The notes under the pieces: model-generated
Seen by the model: only the letters and a program-made list of their open reading frames with translations
Database searches by the model: none
Told to the model about the DNA's origin: nothing
In this document: positions 22,728-33,240 of the stretch, in pieces
How positions within the stretch are numbered: the first letter of the stretch is position 1
How the letters are laid out: each line of letters opens with the position of its first letter
Translations under genes and position numbers: made by a program
From: Peromyscus leucopus
Taxonomy: Eukaryota; Chordata; Mammalia; Rodentia; Cricetidae
Direction of reading: 5' to 3'
DNA length: 64,000 nucleotides
Assembly: GCF_004664715.2 (NCBI RefSeq)
Contig: NC_051079.1
Span: forward strand, 59,450,660 to 59,514,659

Positions 22728-25609
22728 TTCAATAAAGGGGAATAAAGGAACTAGATAAAATATTTTTGAGATATTAAATAAAATAAAGGCTGATATAGAC
22801 TTTGGATTTGGCAAAAGTTAAGTCCTGAGAAAGGTCTCAAAGGAAAGTAGAGTGAACATCCTCAGAGAGAGAGAGAGAGAGAGATGTTGGAATAAATGAT
22901 GAAAAATGGGAAGTGATAAAATGAGGATAGTGTTTTGATAAACTCATCCAAAAGCTCTGCTTTAAGGAGAATATAGGAATGGGACAAGGCCTCTAGGGCC
23001 TACATTGCCAAAGGTGTATCTACAGAATCTTGGAGATGTGCTTTAGACTAAGAATGATCCCATAAACAGTGGAAGAAATGATAAAGGGAAAGCAAATCTA
23101 AAGGACTAGAGATTCAAGTCCATGAGTGGAAGGGTAGAATGACAGAAGCAGGAAATAGCTGTGCATGTGCAGAGAAAGCAGGAGAGCCCATCACCACAGG
23201 TACAGCAAGGTCAGAAAGTTGAAATTTGAAAGGAGATAGTTATTTCCCAAGTGTTCCAATTTTTTGGCAAATAGGATCTGAACACAGTAGTTAACAAAGG
23301 AAAAAAAGCATTCAAAGAGAAACTCTATATTTTTAAACAGGATGAGATAATAAATTTACCAGAGAGATAGAATAGGCTTACTTCTCTAAGGGTTACCTGG
23401 AGATTCATGTCTCATGAATTGCAATTTTTATCCAGAAATGTTCACCTACTCATATGCCAGCATAGGGAGAGTTCAGTATTACTCTCTTATTATCAAAAAC
23501 AAAAGGATTTTGTTAGAAGAGTTTCTGAATTTTCAGTATAAATTCCTATCTATAAGCTGCTAGCATCTCAGGGGCATGACTTGATGATAATAATTGGTCA
23601 ATGTGTGTTTGAGAGAAGAGACTCAGCATGGACCCTTGAAAGGCATCATGTACGTTTGCATTTTATACTGTGTCACCTGATATAGGTACTGATCCCAGCT
23701 GAATTTAATGCAGTATTTGGGGATTAAAAATAAATAAAACTCTGACCATTCCCAGTTGAACAGGTTATAATGCTTAGTTGTTCCTTAACATTTTTCTGAG
23801 TGCACTGCATTATTTTTGCTGAAGTCTGAGAAGTAGAAGGCTCCATAGGCTTCAGAGTACTTATAAAATATTAGTATGTGGTTTGCTTGTAAAAGTTGAA
23901 AAAAAATATATTTCAAATTCAGAGTCTTCTCACTTACAAAAGAAAACTTACATGTTTAAATGCAATGTCAGGCACTAAACGGGTGTTTTTATTTATGTCC
24001 ACATGCACGTAAATGCTAGGCAAAGGCATTTCAGCTGCTTTTGTCTATGTTAAATCACTGTCATAATCATAATCCATTAAAGTTTTTCTAGCTTATGTAT
24101 CTTGGATGATTAGTAACTATATCACCACAAGTGTTTCATCCATAAGTGTCTTTGTTCACCTCTTCTGGTATAAAATGCATGGCATGATAGGAAATGTTCT
24201 ATCTAAGTATCTGTTCATAATAGACTCACATAGGGTGAAGAATCCAAATATGTCCATTAAAAACAAGAAATGCTTTTATCCAATAATTGTGCTCACTTAC
24301 ATGTTTAAAATATAGCATGAAATTCTTAAGTTGATCTCCTCTAAGAAAAGAAAATCATTTTTATTTAAAAGTAGTATTTTCAAAGGTAAATGGTACAGGT
24401 TAACTGTACCATACTACACGGCCATATTTAAAAGTCTTTAGATATGAAATGCTCATTAGCCCTTAAATTCTTTGTAGACATCACATGATGCAAATATAAT
24501 ACATTTATAATAACCTTACATACAGTTGTGAATTCATGGTACAGAACTGTAAGAATAAACAAAGATAATAAAGTTAAGAGTATAACATCATTCACCTCCC
24601 TCATCCTGAAAACTTGGAAATAAAATTTTCATTTTGTTCAACAGGAATGCAATTGGAACTAAGAAGGAAGTCAGTTTGTGAGTAGTAAAATTATTAGTTT
24701 CGTTCTCCATCTGTCTCTTCACAGCTATGTTGATACTATTGTCCACAATGATCTTCGATGAACTGTAAATGCCACACAGAACACCCACAGGCAGGATACT
24801 TCATTGGTTGCAGATCGTACTCTTTATTTCTTTAATAGCAAATGATATGAGAACACATACCTAAAATATTTATTTATGTCACTTGGATGTGTGGGGCATG
24901 AGCTTATAATTGTCTACAGACTCTATCTTACAATGAAGTAAAGAACAGAGTAATGAGAGTCTGAGATGCAATTGCTAAAATGATTCAAAGTTTCAAAGCA
25001 CCAAAGGATTTGAATATCCATTTTTTATATCTGTTCTCAAAAGAGAATGAAGAACATCTGCTGTCACACCAGCTAGCTTTGCCGTCATTTATACTTCCAA
25101 GTAGGCTGAATTATATACTTCCTAGCAGGCTATACCCTAGGTTTTCTGGACAGTCAACCATATGTCTGGTACACCAATTGGTAAGATAAATGTACAGTGG
25201 CATAGCTAAACATTGAAATTATAAACTCTAAAGAAAACTCCAAGTTCATCATTGATCTAGTGATTTTCTGCTTTGACATACTTTTGGTTTTTTTTTTTTT
25301 AGTTTAATCTGAGTATCACAGTGCAGTCTTTCTCATCCATAAAGTCAGCAAACACAACAAAACTATGAATAACATCTTAATTTATCACTTTTAGTTGGAG
25401 ATGTTTGATGTTAAAAATGCTATTCATTTGACATTTTCTTCCTGCTCTTCTTTTTTATTCCTGTTATTATAAACAACTCTAATTATGTTGTATCCTTTAA
25501 CAAACAAACAAAAAAACCTGGTCTAGATAGGAAAGAATTCCTACCTCCTGGAAACTATGCTAGGCAGCATTTCATAGCTGTTCAGAGCTCTTAAAAACCA
25601 ATATTGTAA
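22723..25609. other. unassigned AT-rich DNA
   Basis: Nearly 2.9 kb in which I recognise only a short (GA)n near 22866-22883. Minus-strand frame 24588-24788 has ordinary composition but no motif or gene context. Confidence 0.4.
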
Positions 25610-25751
25610 GGCTGGGGAGATGGCTCTTCAGATAAAGTACTTCCCTCTTAAGCACAGTTTGGGGCCCAGGCACCCATGCTAATGTGGATGGGTAAGCTTC
25701 TCCCCATATCCTAATTGCCAACACACATGTTAACATACACACAAAAAAGAA

Positions 25752-25754
<3 letters not shown>
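25610..25754 (+). mobile_element. B2/B3-type SINE
   Basis: tRNA-derived head: ggctggggagatggctc, agataaagtacttccc, ttaagcacagtttgg, then a CA-rich part that runs into the purine tract at 25755. Confidence 0.75.
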
Positions 25755-25804
<50 letters not shown>

Positions 25805-25937
25805 AAGAGGAGGAGGAGGAGGAAGGAGGAGGAGGAGGAGGAGGAGAAAGAAGAAAGAAGAAAGAAGAAGAAGAAGAAGAAGAAGAAGAAGAAGAAGAAG
25901 AAGAAGAAGAAGAAGAAGAAGAAGAAGAAGAAGAAGA
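25755..25937. repeat. (GA)n(GGA)n(GAA)n purine tract
   Basis: About 180 bases of nearly pure purine on the plus strand, in three successive registers: GA (25755-25800), GGA (25807-25846) and GAA (25849-25937). It forms the tail of a SINE. Long frames on both strands here (Lys/Glu/Arg-rich, and Ser/Leu-rich in reverse) are pure repeat translations. Confidence 0.95.
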
Positions 25938-26024
25938 CAATGAAAAATCCAAACTACCCTTGCATAACAAGGAAATTCGGTAATATACAAAACATGACTT
26001 TTACCTGGCTCTCTTTTTCCTTCC

Positions 26025-26223
26025 CTATGTTATCCTACCCCCATAGAGAAGTTCCTCCCTGCAGCATATGGGAACAAATACAGAGATGCACAGCCAGATA
26101 TTATGTGGAGAGTGAGAGACCTTGGAGCATTCAGCCCTAAATGGGATGTCTCTGTCAAATCCCTCTCCTCCAGGCTCAGGGAACTCAGCAGAAGAGGATG
26201 AAGGAGTGTAAGAGTCAGAGGGA
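26025..26223 (+). mobile_element. older L1 3' UTR, part 1
   Basis: Plus-strand L1 3' UTR (Lx-like): gagaagttcctccctgc, gaacaaatacagagatgc, tgtggagagtgagagacc, atgggatgtctctgtc. It is split by the L1 at 26224-27317 and resumes at 27332 without loss of register. Confidence 0.75.
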
Positions 26224-27317
26224 CTTGCTCATAGAATCCCTCGCCTCTCTCTTTGACTGGACTCCCAGAACTCTGTCTAGTGATTGGCTGTGGGTCTCTA
26301 CATCTGCTTCCATCAGTCATCGGAGAAAAGTTCTGTGATGACAGAGATCACCAGTCTGATCTCTGGGACAAGCCAGTTCAGTTCAGGCACCCTTTCCACT
26401 ATTGCTAGTAGCCCAGGCTGGGGTCATCCTTGGGGATTCCTGGCAACTTTCCTAGCATCGGGTTTCTCTCTCTTCCCATGATGTCTCTATCACGATATCT
26501 CTTTCATTGCATTTCCCCTCACTCCCTGTTCTAGCTCAACCATTCCAGTTCCTTATGTTCTCATCCCCTATTCCCTACCCTCCATTGCCCACCCCTCATC
26601 CCCAGTTTACTCATAGAGATTTCATCTATTTCACCTTCCCAGGGCAGTCCATGCATCCCTCTGGGTCTTCCCTGTTAGTTTCTGTGGAGTTGTGGGTTGT
26701 TGCCTGATTACCCTTTGCTTTATATCTAGTCTCCACTTATGAGTGGGTACATACCATGTTTGTCCTTCTGGGTTTGGGTTACCTCACTCAGGATGAAATT
26801 TTTTTGTTCCAACCATTTGCCTGCAAATTTCATGATGTCATTGTTTTTCTCTGCTGAGTAGTACTCCGTTGTGTACTTTGGAGTACATTTTCTTAATCCA
26901 TTCTTCAGTTGATGGGTTAACGTTCAGAGACAACCAAACCAAACTAGAGGGAACTCATGAAAGTTGAATCAATGGCTGTGGAGCCTACATGGGACTGGAT
27001 TAGGCCCTTTGCATGGTGAGACAGTTGTATAGCTTGATCGGCTTGGGAGGCTCCCTGGTGGTAGGATCAGAATCCATCTCTGGTGCATGAGTGGGCTTTG
27101 TAGAGACCACTATCTAGAATGGGACACCTCATACAGCCTTGAGGGGAAGGGCTTGGATTTGTCTCTACTGAATGTACCTTCCCATGGGAGGCCTTGCTTT
27201 CTTGTTGGTGGCAGTGGGGATGGGTTGGGAGGAGGAGGCTGGGGGGGTGGGAGGAGGGAAGAGGGGGATCTTTGATTGGTATGTAAAATAAATGAAAAAA
27301 ATTCTTAATTAAACAAA
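26224..27317 (+). mobile_element. twin-primed L1, 14-bp duplication
   Basis: Flanked by AAGAGTCAGAGGGA at 26210-26223 and 27318-27331. The left part, 26224 to about 26930, is the reverse complement of an L1 from late ORF2 (the conserved C-terminal block, for example tttgggttacctcactcag at about 26774) into the 3' UTR. The right part, about 26930-27317, is plus-strand 3' UTR (atggctgtggagcctac to the G-rich block gggaggaggaggctggg) and an A-rich tail. This is the classic 5' inversion. By comparison with the L1 end at 3628-4122, roughly 65 bases of UTR are missing between the two parts. It is inserted in an older L1. Confidence 0.92.
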
Positions 27318-27331
27318 AAGAGTCAGAGGGA

Positions 27332-27545
27332 ATATAGGACACCAAGGAAATAAGGCCCTCTAAATTAACATGATCAAACATTATATGAACTCACATGGAA
27401 CTGAGACAGCATGCACAGGGCCTGCACAGGTCTGCACCAGGTCCACTGTGTATATATTATCATTTCCAATTTAGTGTTCTTATGGCATTCCTAAGTGTGT
27501 AAACAAATGGGTCTCTCATTCTTATGTCTTCTCTGAGGCTCTTTA
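27332..27545 (+). mobile_element. older L1 3' UTR, part 2
   Basis: Continuation of the L1 at 26025-26223: aacatgatcaaacattatatg, cagcatgcacagggcctgc, ctgcaccaggtcc, cctaagtgtgtaaacaaatggg. Confidence 0.7.
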
Positions 27546-28170
27546 ACCTAAGCTCGTTATGATATGAAACTGTCCCTGTTATAGTGCTCAACTGTTTGCA
27601 GCCTCGAATTCCAATGAGCAAAAGAGGGATTTTAGCAGACAAGGAACACATAAACCACTTACTTAGGGAAGCTCGGCAGGCATTGAGTAGGGTTAGTACT
27701 AATATATAGCCAATTGAAAGTGCACATATTATGTACACAATTATATCTCATCATCCCTGTAATCTTGCATTATGGGTTCCCTGTCACCTCAGCAAGAGAT
27801 GCTTTGGGAAGCAGGAAGCTACTCTCCTATAGGAATATTCATGTGGAACCTGGCTGACGCACCAGCCCAGCTCCTAGAGGAAACTGGCCTGTGGTGTCTT
27901 AAGTTTTCGTTTTCCATAAGACACAATGGTTTAGTGAAAAATTTCAATCAAGGCTCATAAAATTTAAGGAAATTTCCTCTAGGGGAATGCTTGCTTGGAG
28001 ATTCATTGGTCACTCTGTCTCATTCAGTTCCAGGATTCTGATTCTCTCTGTAGCTCAGATCTCTTGTCACAGAAAAATTACATTAGTAATAATGGTTACC
28101 TAAGATGCTGTTTAAAGGTTTATGAAATGAATACATTTGGGGTGTGTAGAAAACACAACATAGGGGAGAG
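27546..28170. other. unassigned DNA
   Basis: No recognisable element. Short frames on both strands lack support. Confidence 0.4.
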
Positions 28171-28335
28171 GAGGTGAACTTAGTAAAGCGCATGTCTAGC
28201 ATGCAAAGTCTCTGAGGTCTACCCCTAGCACTACATAAAAGCAGGTATAGCAGGGCAAGCAGATAATCCCAGGACTAAGGACACAGAAGCAGGAAGACTA
28301 GGAGTCCAATATCATCCTTCACTTACAGCACATAA
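28171..28335 (+). mobile_element. B4/ID-type SINE
   Basis: ID-like tRNA-derived head (gtgaacttagtaaagcgc, tgtctagcatgcaaagtc, tctacccctagcac), then a B1-like half (gcagataatcccaggac, gaagcaggaagactagg). This is the composite plan of B4. Confidence 0.65.
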
Positions 28336-28398
28336 TGAACAAACTGCCTTCATCTTAGGCTTAAAAGCTATCTTATAGTAAAGACAAACTAGGTTCAT

Positions 28399-28815
28399 TG
28401 CTGTTTATGAATCAACCTCTGTTTCTCAAGGATGGGCTATGCCTCTCCTGGAACCTTAACTACAAATGCTTCTGTATAGCCTGTTCCTGGAAACAGCAAC
28501 CATGTTTTTGTTTCAAAAAGTTGTTACGATTGTCTTGTAACCCTACCTTTGTTTCAAAAGGTTGTTATAACTACTTTGTTATGACCACCTTGTTGTGTTC
28601 TGCTTCTGCAACCCCACCTATGCCAATTCCCCATTTGTAACTCCCCGCAACCTGAGCTATAAAATCCTTATCATCCCCACATCCAATGCTGACCCCTTGA
28701 ACCTCACCTTAGGGGAGACAGCCCATGTTCATGAATAAAAGAGCTTACTTCAATTAATTGCTTGCTTTCATTAATTTGGCCATAATGATTTGGGTCAGTG
28801 GTCTTTCTCCTTACA
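28399..28815 (+). mobile_element. solo LTR with U3 direct repeats
   Basis: A TG...CA unit whose order fits a retroviral LTR. Two 41-bp direct repeats lie in the upstream part (28498-28538 and 28539-28580, each with ttgtttcaaaa(a/g)(g)ttgtta). A TATA-like gctataaaatcc lies near 28658, and an AATAAAAGAGC polyadenylation motif near 28734. The ends are approximate and I could not find a clear target duplication. I recall near-identical rodent LTRs, but the class (ERV1 or ERVL) is not settled. Confidence 0.7.
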
Positions 28816-29299
28816 TCTTTGAGATTAACACATGTTCAGTCTCTGTGTGGGTAACATGAAACCATGTCTCTAAAATCAAATAATGAAACAACAACATAGA
28901 AATCAACACACACAAGTGCTTAGTAATTATCACTTACGGCTATCAGTATTATTACTGATGAATTTGTTGCTTTGTTCTCTCCTTTTTCTCACTTCTGGTC
29001 ACTATTTTCAGACTAATACTATTGTTCACTGTTGTAGATATACGCAAACATTAGACGTGTTTCATCATTTTGCCTAGTAAGAATTTCTAAGCAAATTAGC
29101 ATGGTATTATATAATGGTTTCTGAAATGTATTTATATTATGTATAACATATTCTTAGAAATAAATACAGCATGGTTATTAAATAATGAACCTATACTATA
29201 TTTATTTTACTGATATTTATTTTCTTGTTCTATTCCTTAAGTATAAACATTAATTCATCTGAATCCCAGGTAATTTATTTTATAAATATGGAAATTACT
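28816..29299. other. unassigned AT-rich DNA
   Basis: Nothing nameable is visible. Confidence 0.4.
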
Positions 29300-29605
29300 G
29301 TGTTCATCAAATTGAGCTGCCTTAACAAAGTGCCACAAACTGGTTGGCCTGCACAACAGAAATTTATTTCCCATAGTTTGGGAAATCACAAGTCCAAGAT
29401 CAAGGTGTAGCAGCTGTGGCCTCAGGTGAGCATGCAGATACCCACCCTTTCACTTTGCCTTCAGGTAGCCACATTTATTGTCTTAGTTAACCTTTATCAC
29501 CTCCTTGTTGAACCCATTTCCAAACACAGTCACACTTGAGTTGATGTCTGCAACACATGAATTTGGATGGCACCCAACTCAAGCCTCTGTGTTATCTAAT
29601 TTTCT
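29300..29605 (-). mobile_element. MLT1-like MaLR LTR (ancient)
   Basis: Reads as the reverse of an old mammalian MaLR LTR: gctgccttaacaaagtgcc, acaacagaaatttatttccc, acaagtccaagatcaaggtg, atcacctccttgttgaaccc, ccaaacacagtcacac, and catgaatttggatgg. Confidence 0.75.
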
Positions 29606-30640
29606 ACTCTGTCTTAGTCAAGTGTGAATCAGTCCCAGTCAATTAAGCTAGCATTTGGCTACAACTGGGTGTCATCTCTTACCACAAAGTCACTTATCAT
29701 CTTTGGACCACAAGGGACACCCCTAATTTCATCTCTCTAACTGAAACCTTATTTTTTTTTCCAGTTGCCACGTTTAATTTGGAAGTTAACATTGGCTTTC
29801 CTCCCCCCCCATCATCTATTTCCAATGAGTTACCATGTTGGATTGACCCATCTTTTGAAGCACCCTTTCATTTTTATTAACCCTGTCACCACCTCATGAT
29901 ACAGCTCTAATCACTTGATGGATTACTAGTACAACATCCTCACTAATCTTGCCTGCATTTTCCTCCCTCCGAAGGATCGTGCACACTCAATTACTCTCCC
30001 TAATACAATCCTATTTTCATTCCACTGCTTGCATTTCCCCATCATGCTGAGTCTAAGAGAATCTCCTTGGTATCTCAGAGTCCTTGAACTCTTATACATC
30101 AGGTTTGGCTTTCCACTTACTTTTCATCACAAATTTGTGTACAAACTACACAATTAGTGGAATGGCATTAAACTATGATGCAAGTACTTAAGAATGAATT
30201 TTAATAGATTATTATGCATAACAACTATTTCTATAGTTCCTTCTTCCAGTACACAGTGTCTTTCAAGACAACATTTTCTACCATGTTACTCAGAGGAGAT
30301 CATGTCTAATCTGGTGCTATGTGATGTCCCAATCAAGATGTACACAGGGGAAACTGATGCTCACTCAGTGTTGCCTGGATCATAACATGTTTGTTTTTTT
30401 TCAGAGGAGAGAATGTATATGACTAAGTTCATCTGCTGGGGCTTCCTTCCTCAATAAAGGAATAGAAACTGCCCCTCCCCCAGCTTAGAGTTGTCAGTAA
30501 CAGTGCTGCTATATGCCTAAGAAAATTCTATACACAAGTCTTTTGCCAATAGGGAAGAATCAGCACCTATTCATTGTGTTTGTTTCTTCACTGTAAGTCT
30601 GTTTTTCTGGGGCTGTGAGAGGTAGGACACACTAGGTTCC
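29606..30640. other. unassigned DNA
   Basis: About 1 kb without a recognisable repeat or gene. Confidence 0.4.
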
Positions 30641-31019
30641 TGTTTAAGTGAGGGTTTCTATTGCTGCAGTGAAACACCATGACCATAAAGCAAGTTGGAA
30701 AGAAAAGGGTTTGTTTGGCTTACACTTCCACATTGCTGTTCATCCCTGAAGCAAGTAAGGATAGGAACTCAAACAGGGCAGGATCCTGGAGGCAGGAGCT
30801 GATCCAGAAGCCATGGAGGGGTGCTGCTTATTGGTTTGTTTGCTCTGGCTTGCTCAGCCTGCTTTCTTCCAGAACCTAGAACCACTAGCCCAGGGATGGC
30901 ACCACCCACAATGGGCTGGGCCCTCCCACATTGATCATTAAATGAGAAAATAAATGCCTTACAGCTGGATCTCATGGAGGTATTTCCTTAACTGAGACTC
31001 CTTCCTCTCTAATGACTCC

Positions 31020-31065
<46 letters not shown>

Positions 31066-31084
31066 CACAAAGCCAACAAGTACA
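30641..31084 (-). mobile_element. ORR1 solo LTR with internal (TG)n
   Basis: A well-preserved ORR1 LTR on the minus strand: gagggtttctattgctgc, ccatgaccataaagcaag, aactcaaacagggcagg, ggcaccacccacaatggg. It ends agccaacaagtaca at 31084. Flanks gttcc (30636-30640) and tttcc (31085-31089) fit a 5-bp ERVL-type duplication with one change. A (TG)n run at 31023-31062 replaces the usual tcaacttgacac segment of the LTR. Confidence 0.85.
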
Positions 31085-32862
31085 TTTCCTGCACTGGGAT
31101 ACACTTTCATGATGCCCCAATTGTGGCACACTTCCAGCAGAATGGTAATAGTCAGGTTTCCCTATGAAACAGGCTCAACAGGATCTATTCATGTAAACCC
31201 GTGACTCCACAATAGTGAAGATTAAGTAATCTCTTGATATTCAGTAGATAAGGAAGAGACATCCACTCAGTCAGTGTGTAGACCCTTTCTACATCTGGAG
31301 GCTTGAGATGCAGAAAAGCTGAAGATCTATCCTCTAGTCGAAGGTCAGCTCCCTCAAGACTCAAATTGAATTGATGTTTTAATCTAACAGATACAAAAAG
31401 CAATGTCCAGGTCAAGCAGCTAGGCACGCAGGGTTTCCCCTCTCTCAATGCTTTTATTCTAATCATACCTTCAACAGATTGGGTACCCATGCACATTCAG
31501 GAGAGTGATAGGCATTCCTCATGGGCTATTACTATTAATACTGCCCAAACTTTTTCATGTAGATGTATCCAGAAAAAAATGCTGAGTCAAATTTCCAAAC
31601 AACATATGACATATAGTCAAACATCACATAATACCGTTAAAAGAATTTACTCATTGTTGACTCCAAAGATTTTTTTACTGTCCCCATTCTAGTAAATCCT
31701 CAATTCATGTCATTTGCCTTTTGGAATAAACCCTAATTCCCAGATCATGGAATCAGGTGACCCAAGTGGGACCAATCTTGCATGAAAATGGTAAAGGAGG
31801 AGTCCTTTTATGTGTCATTCAATCTATATTGTTTATTCCCACTGCTAACCACCATCTCCATGGCTTTCAATTACCCCAGTGCCTTGAAACCTAAATTGTT
31901 ATTTTCAAAACAGATGTCACCTACTTCTTCCTGAAATTATTCAATAATTAATGTCTTTTTAAAATGTTGCTGTATTTCTTATATACACAATGCTGCACTC
32001 ATGGAATTAATGTATTTTAAACCATTTATGTCAAATATCTAGTCCCATTTTGACTTAGTGTCTATGGTAAATACTATCCTGTGGGGACTCAGTCTCAAAG
32101 AAGGTTTACATGATACCTCGTTGGACTGGCAGCTTAAATGGTCTGGTTTCTAGATTACACTGGACTCAGGAAATGAATAGTTTCATCTAATGGATACTAG
32201 AGATGTCCTCTCTAAATGTGAACTTTGTCTACTATATATTTAACTTACGAAATTAAATTTTATTTAAATTATTCAAGCATAATTTCCTCAATGACAAAAT
32301 GCAAATTATATCCCCTACCTTGTAGCTACAGTGTTGTATTGCTTACAAACCTCCTATAATGCATGCACACACAGTTCTACCTTTTTACTTACAGAAACGA
32401 CTGCTAGAAGCAAGCGTTCATTGGTTTTATACTTCATCCCCTTTTCTCTCTACCAAAGTTATAAGACAAAAAGATTTGCAGATGACATACTCTTTTTCTC
32501 CTCTCAAATACACTCTTTTGTTCTGTGGCCTTTTATATCTCAGTGTTTGTGAACAAATGACCTTTCCTAATACATTTTCATAAAATGACCTTCCTGGAGT
32601 TTTACTATTGAAAAAGCATCTTCCACCATTCACAGAATCTTCAAATGCTAGTAAAATATTTCCAGAATTTTACACAGGCAATTATATTTCTAAATATTAA
32701 GTGTTCTCTATAGGATCAGGCCACATCCCTACTGAAAAGCATAGTGACTAGAATTAAAATTTGTTGTCTCCCTATACCTCAAATATCCTAAGTCTGTTAA
32801 ATGAACATAATATTCTTTCCATTATGCTCATAGATCAATGCATCTCTTAACTCTCATGTAAG
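31085..32862. other. unassigned DNA
   Basis: About 1.8 kb without a recognisable element. Frames of 66-103 residues on both strands (for example 31185-31496 minus) show no known motif. Confidence 0.4.
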
Positions 32863-33240
32863 ATTAACCCACAACTGGTCAAGGTGTGCGAAATATGAGA
32901 CTGAAGAATTCTCAGTCCTAAAGGGAACATCTATACCAAATATCCCCTTCCCAAGGCTCAGGGATCATTGCTGAAGATAGGGGAGGAAGACTTTAAGAGA
33001 CAGAAATGTCAGATGACTATCAGGAAACATCTTCCAGACACCAAAGGGCACACATGAATGCAGAGTAGTTGTGACAGCATTCACAAACACTATCCAGCTC
33101 AAGCCTGACCATATCCCAGTGTGGAGACAGGAGCCGGGCATCTAATCACACCTTTATCCATGGAAATATTGACAATTGTTAGCTGCTGGGAGAGGGAGAG
33201 AGTGTTTTCTCTGAGAGTGTAGGTCCTGGTAAGTAGATCA
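32863..33240 (+). mobile_element. L1 3' UTR (Lx-like)
   Basis: Plus-strand L1 3' UTR: cacaactggtcaaggtg, cccaaggctcagggatc, atcttccagacaccaaagg, cagctcaagcctgacc, ttagctgctgggagaggg. It is truncated at both ends. Confidence 0.65.

Noticed and set aside
25572..26140. Three long open frames (86-141 residues) on both strands
   Set aside because: They are translations of the GA/GGA/GAA purine tract and its flanks, with Lys/Glu/Arg or Ser/Leu runs only.
27226..27270. G-rich G-quadruplex candidate
   Set aside because: It is the ordinary G-rich block of an L1 3' UTR and is not a separate feature.
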